From the NCBI GenBank assembly GCA_017432075.1, contig JAFRJV010000033.1:20168-84167 (forward strand): a stretch of 64,000 bases of DNA, in the 5' to 3' direction. The DNA comes from Mogibacterium sp. GTDB lineage: Bacteria; Bacillota; Clostridia; Peptostreptococcales; Anaerovoracaceae. Below are positions 26,373-32,704 of this stretch, in pieces. The number at the start of each line of letters is the position of its first letter. Position 1 is the stretch's first letter. The notes under the pieces were generated by a model, which did no database searches, was not told where the DNA came from, and saw only the letters and a program-made list of their open reading frames with translations. Both the position numbers and the translations under genes were made by a program.

Positions 26373-27277
26373 TATCTGTCTCCGCTGTCAGGCAGCAGAG
26401 CTACTATGGTCTTGCCTTTGTTCTCAGGCTTCTTCGCATACTCGATCGCTGCATGGAGAGCAGCTCCCGAGGATATGCCTACGGAGATGCCTTCTTTTTT
26501 TGCGAGCAGCTTGGCCGCATTGAACGCGTCCTGTCCGTCTGCCTTGAATATTTCGTCGTAAACTGCGGTATTGAGAACCTCAGGCACAAAACCGGCTCCG
26601 ATGCCCTGGATCTTATGAGCTCCCGCCCTGCCTTCAGAGAGTACCGGAGAGTCAGCCGGCTCGAGGGCTACGATTTTCACTTCAGGTTTCTGTTCCTTAA
26701 GGAACTCACCTGTGCCGGTAAGTGTACCGCCTGTACCGACTCCCGCGATGAAGATATCTACAGCACCATCAGTATCATTCCATATCTCCGGTCCTGTCGT
26801 CGCTTTGTGTACAGCCGGATTTGCCGGGTTAACGAACTGACCCGGAATGAATCCTCCGTCTATCTCCTTTGCAAGTTCTTCAGCCTTTGCGATAGCACCC
26901 TTCATCCCCTTGGCACCTTCAGTAAGAACGATCTCGGCACCGTATGCCTTAAGGATGTTTCTTCTCTCAACACTCATGGTCTCAGGCATGGTCAGTATCG
27001 CCCTGTATCCCTTGGCAGCAGCTATTGACGCGAGTCCTATACCGGTGTTGCCTGAAGTTGGCTCGATGATGACTGAACCCTCCTTGAGCAGTCCCTTTTC
27101 CTCTGCATCTTCTATCATCGCCTTGGCGATCCTGTCCTTTACGCTTCCTGCAGGATTGAAGTACTCGAGCTTTACGAGAACTGTAGCTTCGAGTCCGAGT
27201 TCCTTTTCTATATTGATAACTTCTACCAGCGGTGTATTTCCGATAAGTCCAAGTGTTCCTTTGTAAATATTAGCCAT
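26345..27277 (-). CDS. cysK: Cysteine synthase A (O-acetylserine sulfhydrylase)
   Basis: 310 residues. The PLP lysine lies in [18 protein letters not shown], and further blocks are [14 protein letters not shown], the phosphate loop [12 protein letters not shown] and [14 protein letters not shown]. It makes cysteine from O-acetylserine and sulfide. The start at 27277 has GAGGA upstream. It is preceded by a leader of about 325 bases that encodes a small Cys-rich peptide and alternative hairpins, so expression is probably set by cysteine supply. Its 3' end overlaps the convergent TIGR01906 gene. Confidence 0.97.
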   Translation of the reverse strand: MANIYKGTLGLIGNTPLVEVINIEKELGLEATVLVKLEYFNPAGSVKDRIAKAMIEDAEEKGLLKEGSVIIEPTSGNTGIGLASIAAAKGYRAILTMPETMSVERRNILKAYGAEIVLTEGAKGMKGAIAKAEELAKEIDGGFIPGQFVNPANPAVHKATTGPEIWNDTDGAVDIFIAGVGTGGTLTGTGEFLKEQKPEVKIVALEPADSPVLSEGRAGAHKIQGIGAGFVPEVLNTAVYDEIFKADGQDAFNAAKLLAKKEGISVGISSGAALHAAIEYAKKPENKGKTIVALLPDSGDRYYSTALFTE

Positions 27278-27376
27278 TTTTATATCCTCACTTTCCCTGT
27301 GCTGTTTTTGAATCAAGTCTGTTACATGTTGAAATTCGCGTTATTGCTTTTAGATCATTCCCTTTTCCCTCAGCTG

Positions 27377-27506
27377 CAAACAAAATGCCCGGGGCTTTGT
27401 ATGCTCCCGGGCGTGTCTCTCTTTTTTTAAGGGATCAGAGTCAGATGTGTAACGAGGTACGTGTCATCCTAAGACAAGACCCCGGTCATACATCGAGCCC
27501 GGGAGC
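27377..27506 (-). promoter_or_regulatory. Attenuator: alternative antiterminator / terminator hairpins
   Basis: On the minus strand, segment 3 is GCCCGGGAGC (27403-27412). It pairs perfectly over 10 bp with segment 2, GCTCCCGGGC (27497-27506), inside the leader-peptide gene. It can instead pair over 7 bp with segment 4, CCCGGGC (27387-27393), which is followed by ATTTTGTTTG. Segments 2 and 4 are near copies (AAAGC-T/C-CCCGGGC). The first pairing prevents the second, which is the classical attenuator design. Confidence 0.75.
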
Positions 27507-27570
27507 TTTGCATCAGACAACAACACATCCAGTGTCTTTTATTCAGTTGAGAGGAATAACCTTTTCTCAT
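27469..27570 (-). CDS. Cysteine-rich leader peptide of cysK, 33 residues
   Basis: Short reading frame with ATG at 27570, AAAGGACAGGACG just upstream as ribosome site, and stop TAG at 27469. Residues 14-20 read WMCCCLM: three consecutive TGT cysteine codons at 27517-27525, with a fourth Cys at residue 27. It lies about 33 bases into the predicted transcript and overlaps the antiterminator segment. I infer that ribosome stalling at the Cys codons under cysteine shortage favours the antiterminator. The peptide itself probably has no other role. Confidence 0.75.
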   Translation of the reverse strand: MRKGYSSQLNKRHWMCCCLMQSSRARCMTGVLS

Positions 27571-27609
27571 CGTCCTGTCCTTTTTCAAAAGTGTTTTTTG
27601 ATTGACGAC

Positions 27610-27638
27610 ATTGTAGCTCCAAAAACCTACTAAGTCAA
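27610..27638 (-). promoter_or_regulatory. cysK leader promoter
   Basis: On the minus strand TTGACT (27633-27638), a 17-base spacer, then TACAAT (27610-27615): a near-consensus vegetative promoter. ACCTA / TAGGT arms flank the -35 box and could be a repressor site. Confidence 0.85.
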
Positions 27639-27665
27639 TAGGTATTTGAATATTGCTATTGTATC

Positions 27666-28742
27666 TTATTTCATACCGAAAGCAGCATGGTCGCCACGGG
27701 CGACAACAGTCTCGTATCCGACGGAGGAAATACGCATAGCCATGCAGCGGATGCATTCAGCAGCTTCATCACCTGTGCAGATCTTGTTGTCATAAAGCAG
27801 GTACTTTCCCCTTACATCCGAAGGTGAAAGGTTCGGCATGACTACGTTCGCTCCGGCAAGTATGCCCTTCTCCCGTCCACGCGGATCGATCGTCCCGAGT
27901 GCGGTCGTAGCCGGAAGCAGCACATCAGGCAGAAGCAGTCGTATGATGGACAGCAGCCTTATGGTCATATCCACCGTTCCCGCCTCGCGGTCAGCAAAAC
28001 AGGTATCGTGATGAGGGATGAACGGCCCTATACCCACCATCTCCGGCTTGAATTCCTGAAGGAATCTGAGGTCTTTCACCAGATGCTCCGTCGTCTGGTA
28101 CGGCGAGCCCACCATCATTCCGCAGCCTACCTGATACCCGATCTCCTTAAGATCTCTCAGGCACTGCATCCTGTGTTCGAATGACATCTCTGCCGGATGA
28201 AGCATCTCATAATGCTCCTTGTCAGCAGTCTCGTGCCTCAGCAGATAGCGGTCGGCGCCGGCGTCAAAAAACTTCTGATAGCTCTCCTTTTCAAACTCTC
28301 CCAGCGAAAGCGTGACCGCGCAGTCAGGATGTCTTTCCTTTAAGGCGCTGACGATGGAGACTATGAGTTCATCTGTATAATACGGGTCCTCTCCTCCCTG
28401 CAGCACAAAAGTGCGGAATCCCAGATCGTAGCCCGCGTCGCTGCATGCCAGGATCTGCTCTTCGGTGAGGCGGTAGCGTTCTGCGTTGGCATTGCCGCTT
28501 CGTATGCCGCAATACAAGCAATTATTTTTACAGATGTTTGAAATCTCGATAAGCCCGCGCAGGTAAACACTTTTGCCGTAGTACTTTTCGCGGACAGCTC
28601 TTGCCTTTCCGGCCAGATACTCGCTGAATCCCGGATAATCGCAGAGCAGTACCTTAGCAAACTCCTCATCTGTAAGGTCTCTTTCGGCTTCAAGCTTATC
28701 TGCCAGTTCGAATTCCAATGGTCTTTCAATTCTGATTTCCAT
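27666..28742 (-). CDS. hydE: [FeFe]-hydrogenase H-cluster radical SAM maturase HydE
   Basis: 358 residues of the radical SAM superfamily. The cluster motif is CKNNCLYC (Cys71, 75, 78) preceded by LRGLIEISNI. The SAM-binding GGEDPYYTDE, HETADKEHYEMLHP and MMVGSPYQTTEHL segments match HydE rather than BioB. HydE helps build the dithiolate-containing diiron subcluster of [FeFe]-hydrogenase, together with HydF and HydG, which are not in the window. GGAG precedes the start. It stands alone, with a terminator upstream and the cysK promoter region just beyond its stop. Confidence 0.95.
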   Translation of the reverse strand: MEIRIERPLEFELADKLEAERDLTDEEFAKVLLCDYPGFSEYLAGKARAVREKYYGKSVYLRGLIEISNICKNNCLYCGIRSGNANAERYRLTEEQILACSDAGYDLGFRTFVLQGGEDPYYTDELIVSIVSALKERHPDCAVTLSLGEFEKESYQKFFDAGADRYLLRHETADKEHYEMLHPAEMSFEHRMQCLRDLKEIGYQVGCGMMVGSPYQTTEHLVKDLRFLQEFKPEMVGIGPFIPHHDTCFADREAGTVDMTIRLLSIIRLLLPDVLLPATTALGTIDPRGREKGILAGANVVMPNLSPSDVRGKYLLYDNKICTGDEAAECIRCMAMRISSVGYETVVARGDHAAFGMK

Positions 28743-28834
28743 TTTCAGGATCTCCTGTTCTAATAATCCTCTGTTGTTGCAAAGAATATCATAAACACAG
28801 CGTATAATCCACGTGCGCGGCTATCACATAAAAC

Positions 28835-28856
28835 AAAAAAGCTGCCCTGAAGCAGC
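28835..28856 (-). terminator. Terminator ahead of hydE
   Basis: Stem GCTGC / GCAGC with a six-base loop, followed on the minus strand by six T residues. It ends transcripts coming from the dehydratase operon before hydE. Confidence 0.8.
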
Positions 28857-29082
28857 AATTTTGTGTGTAGATATAGATATTGTGTAAGAGGGATGAAAGT
28901 ATTATGGTTAGTTAGTTGTATTTAACTCTTCCTTTCATGCACATAATAGCACCCTCATTTCCTATTGTCAAGGTAGGAATTAATTTTTTTCAAAAAATTT
29001 TCCCCGAAAGAAGCAGCCCGCAGACAGATTCTCTGCAGGCTGTTTTTTGTCTCCAATACGAGTCCCGGACGGGTACCCTTCT
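28857..29082. other. Intergenic stretch with one strong hairpin
   Basis: A/T-rich between 28860 and 29005 with no credible ORF. At 29014-29042 lies the interrupted stem CAGCC-GCAGA / TCTGC-GGCTG, whose T-run (six) is on the plus strand although no plus-strand gene ends there. On the minus strand its tail is CTTCTTTC. It may act as a weak terminator for the small membrane protein gene. Confidence 0.5.
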
Positions 29083-29253
29083 CTACAGATGCTGGTTCCT
29101 TGGGATCCTGTCGTACCACTTGAGAAGGAGCGGCTCGATCATCGAGGTCAGCTTCATGTCGAGGTTGAAGAAGTAGACCGTGAATGTGACTACGAAGAAT
29201 GCAAGTCCTCCGGTCATAAGATAAAGTAAAGCTTTTGCTAATTTCTTTTTCAT
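29083..29253 (-). CDS. Small single-pass membrane protein, 56 residues
   Basis: Short frame with a perfect ribosome site (AGGAGG, eight bases before the ATG at 29253), 19 bases after the dehydratase-like gene. The product begins MKKKLAKALLYLMTGG, has one hydrophobic helix at about residues 8-29 (including LAFFVVTFTVYFFN), and ends in a charged segment (KWYDRIPRNQHL). I know no family for it. The Lys-rich start and helix suggest an inner-membrane protein with its C-terminus outside. Position and ribosome site imply that it is made with the dehydratase subunits. Confidence 0.75.
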   Translation of the reverse strand: MKKKLAKALLYLMTGGLAFFVVTFTVYFFNLDMKLTSMIEPLLLKWYDRIPRNQHL

Positions 29254-29272
29254 TATTTATTCCTCCTGTGTT

Positions 29273-30871
29273 CTACCATGCATTCTCGTCATCAAGTATC
29301 TCGAGTGAAGGATCAAGCGGCTCTTCCTGCATGACTGTTCTCATGTACTGGTTGACCTGGTCTCTTACACCCTGTCTCGAAATGACACGAGGGTCGAAGA
29401 GCTGATGGTCTACCCAGATCAGCGGAATTCCGCGTTCTCTTGCCTTGTCTTCGAAGAGTCCGTGCATGCCGTCCAGGGCCTTGCATGTGATGTGCTCCCA
29501 GAGGATGATCATGTCTGCGTTGAACTCCTCAACGAATTCGAACAGGTCATCGAGCAGTACTTTGTATCCGCCGTGTGTACGGTTACGCATGATCATCTCT
29601 TCAGTCAGCATGGCCATGTCGTAGTAAGCCTGTTCTCTGTTCTCAGGAGTATCCTCTTCTGCGATCATCTCCGTGTTAATACATGAGAGCATGTCTGTCA
29701 GAGGCACGATGCCCCAGCAGTTGAGCAGCCATACGAGGAAGTCCATGTAGTAATGCGACTGAACACCCCATACGATCGCTCTGTGGCGGTACTCAGGAGC
29801 AGCCATTTTTCTCTTCTTGTATGCCTTCTCGGCCAGCTTCATGAGGCGTCTGTCAGCGACTTCGAATTCAGGCACCTTGCCGCAGATAGCCATGTATGTG
29901 GTCTCTGTGTAGAGAGCAAGGTTTCCGCCGAAGATCTGCGGATAGTCTGTCTTGTTCATGTCGAGCCATTCGTTACGGCACTTGGTCGCAAAGTTGACTC
30001 TCTTGGCACATTCGAAGTAGTAATCCCAGTCCCACTTGTGGCCGGTGTGCTCTTCGATGAACTTGATCGCTCTTCTGACTTCCTCTGCAGCGTATTCCTG
30101 AACGTCCTCTTCCTTGTGGCGGAGAGGTGCAGGGAGCTGGAACACAGGGATGCCGTCCTCTTTCTCGAGTCTCTCGGAAATAACTCCGTTGCCGAGCAGC
30201 GAACCGTCGCATGTGGTGTTGCACTGTACTGCGCAGGCACCGAGGATCGGAGCGTCGTCGTCAATGGATACTCCTGCCTCAGCCTCAGGCATCGGGCAGA
30301 CATCGCCAGGAAGTCCGTACTCCTGAGCTACGTCGATATAGTGCTCCATGGCATGCTGATTAAGAAGCACTGATACGTATGTCGAAGGAGTCTCACGGGA
30401 TGTGCACTTCAGGTTAGGGAAGCCCATCATTACCGCTGTCATCTCGTTCTCGTCAACGAGCACGTTGATCTTCGAGAACTCTTCATCGTTGCCTGTCCTG
30501 CGGTCGCCGCGTGCCAGAGTGTTAAGAAGCTTTGCGACGTCGATGATGATGAGATCCTGCTCTTCGTGGGCCATTCTGAGGTATTCGCCTCTGAGGCCCT
30601 GTGTGAATCTGTCTACCATCATCGGTACTGCCAGATAGTTTGCCATCCAGCGGTATCTGAAGAAGAACTTGATATTGCGCGGAACGGCCACGAACTTACC
30701 GAGGGTGAACATGATGCCCAGCCATCTCGAATAATCATAAAGTGTGTCTCCCAGTCCGCGCCATTCACGGCGTTTTCTGACCTTTCCGTGCGGTATGTAA
30801 AGGTCACCGTATCTTGTATCGCCCTTTATCTTTTCAGGGTTGACCATGGTCTTGAATTTTCTGACTGCCAT
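29273..30871 (-). CDS. 2-hydroxyacyl-CoA dehydratase family subunit (larger)
   Basis: 532 residues from the ATG at 30871 (GGAGGG upstream). It belongs to the HgdB/BcrB-like family: the central cysteines GACAVQCNTTCDGSLLGNG and the later NCWGIVPLTDMLSC fit the Fe-S cluster-binding pattern, and AIVWGVQSHYYMDFLVWLL lies between. An N-terminal part of about 110 residues is extra compared with classical subunits. Such enzymes use an activator (HgdC type) to inject an electron. No activator gene is adjacent. The substrate is unknown. It is coupled to the next subunit, whose stop overlaps a GTG at 30874. Confidence 0.85.
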   Translation of the reverse strand: MAVRKFKTMVNPEKIKGDTRYGDLYIPHGKVRKRREWRGLGDTLYDYSRWLGIMFTLGKFVAVPRNIKFFFRYRWMANYLAVPMMVDRFTQGLRGEYLRMAHEEQDLIIIDVAKLLNTLARGDRRTGNDEEFSKINVLVDENEMTAVMMGFPNLKCTSRETPSTYVSVLLNQHAMEHYIDVAQEYGLPGDVCPMPEAEAGVSIDDDAPILGACAVQCNTTCDGSLLGNGVISERLEKEDGIPVFQLPAPLRHKEEDVQEYAAEEVRRAIKFIEEHTGHKWDWDYYFECAKRVNFATKCRNEWLDMNKTDYPQIFGGNLALYTETTYMAICGKVPEFEVADRRLMKLAEKAYKKRKMAAPEYRHRAIVWGVQSHYYMDFLVWLLNCWGIVPLTDMLSCINTEMIAEEDTPENREQAYYDMAMLTEEMIMRNRTHGGYKVLLDDLFEFVEEFNADMIILWEHITCKALDGMHGLFEDKARERGIPLIWVDHQLFDPRVISRQGVRDQVNQYMRTVMQEEPLDPSLEILDDENAW

Positions 30872-30873
30872 CA

Positions 30874-32067
30874 CTAACCCTCCTTCTGTATCTTCTTGAT
30901 ATCGATGCTCTCAAGGAACGCCTGCACACGGGTGCGCATCTGTCCCGATGTACCGATAGTATACGGTCTGTCAACCGCGAGCACCGGCCAGTTATACCTG
31001 TTTCTGAGGATGTGTGATCCCATCATTCTCTCATAAGCCCAAGGATCGCAGAATTTCATCTGCTGATAGATGATGCCGTCTGCCTTGTACTCCTTTGCAA
31101 GTTCATCTACATACTCACGGCGTCCGTCCATCGTTACTGTGTCCATGTAGCGAGGGCATTCGCCTCTGTACATGTAAGCACTGCAGAGCTGTGTAAGAGC
31201 GTCCTCTTCATCGTTGAGATAGATCGGATCTCTGCCCGGAAGCGATCCGTAGCAGAATCTGTCACAGCAGACAAACGCACCGCTCTCTTCGACCAGTTTG
31301 ATGAAGTCGGTATCATCGACCTCAGAGCCTACGACTTCTACTCTGGCCTTGAACCAAGGCTTAGGATCAGGTTCTCTTGTCTTGAGTTCCTCGAGTGTTT
31401 CCTCGAGTTTGTCAATGATGAGATGCTTTGGAGCTACATAGGATGCCAGGCAGAATACATTGAACTCGTATCCTGTGATGGTAGGGTTGTCGAGCTTGCG
31501 GAAGTCTCCGATAGCTCTGATAAGCTCGCAGATCTTGTTGTGCTCATCGACAGCTTTGCGGATCGCAGCATCGGAAATGTCGATGCCGTAGTTCTCGGCG
31601 AGCGGCTTAAGGATGTGGTTTTTGCACTGCACTACATAGAGATTGAGTCCGTTATAATCGGCTTTCATCGGGATCTCCATGTAGTCAAAGAAGAATCCCT
31701 TCTTGTCCTTGCCCATTGCCTGCAGTACGTCCATGTTTTCGACGCAGCGGTTGAGCATGGTGCATCCGTCAGGTGTGATGACGGCGTCAAGGAAGTTGTA
31801 GCCTCCCTCGAGAGCTCTCTCGAGTATCGCTCTCGAATATTCGCAAAGGAAGCTGGTCAGATAATAGGTGCCTACGTCAATCGATCCCGTGCGTGGCGCA
31901 CGCAGCCTGGCTGAGAAGCAGCCCGGCAGATTGAGCAGAGGCTCAGGCACGTTCTCGCACATATAACCTATGCACTTCATGCCCTCTTTCTGAGCCTGTG
32001 CAACGAGTTCGTTATTTGCCTCCTGCAGCAGGTCTTCGAAATAAATCAGGTGCTTTAAGTCTTTCAC
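30874..32067 (-). CDS. 2-hydroxyacyl-CoA dehydratase family subunit (smaller)
   Basis: 397 residues. The family start CIGYMCENVPEPLLNLPGCF corresponds to the usual GYFCxxxPEEL region. DAVITPDGCTMLNRCVENMD, VCCDRFCYGSLPGRD and QQMKFCDPWAYER supply further cysteines, the last matching the C-terminal cluster ligand of the family. Its role is to form the Fe-S-bearing heterodimer with the downstream 532-residue protein. It is first in the three-gene set, and the start is preceded by GAGAGGGAGAAAAGTG. Substrate unknown, as no CoA-transferase or acyl-CoA dehydrogenase gene is near. Confidence 0.87.
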   Translation of the reverse strand: MKDLKHLIYFEDLLQEANNELVAQAQKEGMKCIGYMCENVPEPLLNLPGCFSARLRAPRTGSIDVGTYYLTSFLCEYSRAILERALEGGYNFLDAVITPDGCTMLNRCVENMDVLQAMGKDKKGFFFDYMEIPMKADYNGLNLYVVQCKNHILKPLAENYGIDISDAAIRKAVDEHNKICELIRAIGDFRKLDNPTITGYEFNVFCLASYVAPKHLIIDKLEETLEELKTREPDPKPWFKARVEVVGSEVDDTDFIKLVEESGAFVCCDRFCYGSLPGRDPIYLNDEEDALTQLCSAYMYRGECPRYMDTVTMDGRREYVDELAKEYKADGIIYQQMKFCDPWAYERMMGSHILRNRYNWPVLAVDRPYTIGTSGQMRTRVQAFLESIDIKKIQKEG

Positions 32068-32282
32068 TTTTCTCCCTCTCTCTATTCTTAAAAAAGGCCT
32101 TTTGGCTTACGGGCATCGAAACACAGATGCCCATATTATTGGAAATATTTTATCACGCGAAACTATTTCGATACAATTAGTTTCATAAATAATGAGCAAC
32201 ATGAACCGCAAAAAAACAGTTCACTTTCGCAATTCTAAAAGCCACTTGCGATACCTTTTCGGAAACGATCTGCTGCAGTCTC

Positions 32283-32311
32283 TTGACGCATACCCCCACA
32301 GGGTATATATT
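32283..32311 (+). promoter_or_regulatory. csoR-copA promoter
   Basis: TTGACG (32283-32288), 17-base spacer, TATATT (32306-32311). The first copper operator fills the spacer exactly, so repressor binding would exclude RNA polymerase. Confidence 0.85.
32290..32306. promoter_or_regulatory. CsoR operator 1
   Basis: Inverted repeat ATACCCCCACAGGGTAT: arms ATACCC and GGGTAT around a C-rich core, the standard CsoR-type site. It lies within the promoter spacer. Confidence 0.85.
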
Positions 32312-32323
32312 ATTGGCAGACAG

Positions 32324-32340
32324 ATACCCCCGCAGGGTAT
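32324..32340. promoter_or_regulatory. CsoR operator 2
   Basis: ATACCCCCGCAGGGTAT, identical to operator 1 except for one central base and 34 bases further downstream. It covers the expected start of transcription. Confidence 0.85.
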
Positions 32341-32371
32341 GATGACAACACATAATGAACGAGGTGTAAAA

Positions 32372-32683
32372 ATGTCAGATTCAAAAGACTGCTGTGCATG
32401 CAGCGAAAAGCATAAGGAACGCAGTCCTGAAGAGTATAAGGATCTTATCAACAGGCTCAGCCGCATCGAGGGACAGGTGCGGGGCATCAAGGCAATGGTA
32501 GAGCGCGGAGCGTACTGCCCTGATATTCTGATCCAGACATCAGCTGTAAATTCAGCGCTTAACAGCTTCAGCAAGGTGCTGCTGTCGAACCACATACGTA
32601 CATGTGTCAGGAACGACATAAGAGAAGGCAACGACGAGGTAGTTGAAGAGCTCGTAGCTACCCTTCAGAAGATGATGAAATAA
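32372..32683 (+). CDS. csoR: CsoR family copper-sensing repressor
   Basis: 103 residues, all helical. The Cu(I) ligand triad is present as Cys49 (GAYCPDIL), His74 and Cys78 (SNHIRTC), together with the family block LSRIEGQVRGIKAMVE. Copper binding releases the protein from DNA. Two matching operators lie in the promoter, so it controls itself and copA. The start is the ATG at 32372 (GAGG eight bases upstream); the frame open further upstream crosses the promoter and is rejected. An extra CCAC at residues 7-10 might also bind metal. Confidence 0.95.
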   Translation: MSDSKDCCACSEKHKERSPEEYKDLINRLSRIEGQVRGIKAMVERGAYCPDILIQTSAVNSALNSFSKVLLSNHIRTCVRNDIREGNDEVVEELVATLQKMMK

Positions 32684-32704
32684 CGGAAGGTTAACGTACA
32701 TAAA

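Noticed and set aside
27377-27600. T-box or SAM (S-box) riboswitch in the cysK leader
   Set aside because: No T-box sequence (AGGGTGGNACCGCG) or SAM-I core is present. The Cys-codon ORF with competing hairpins explains the region better.
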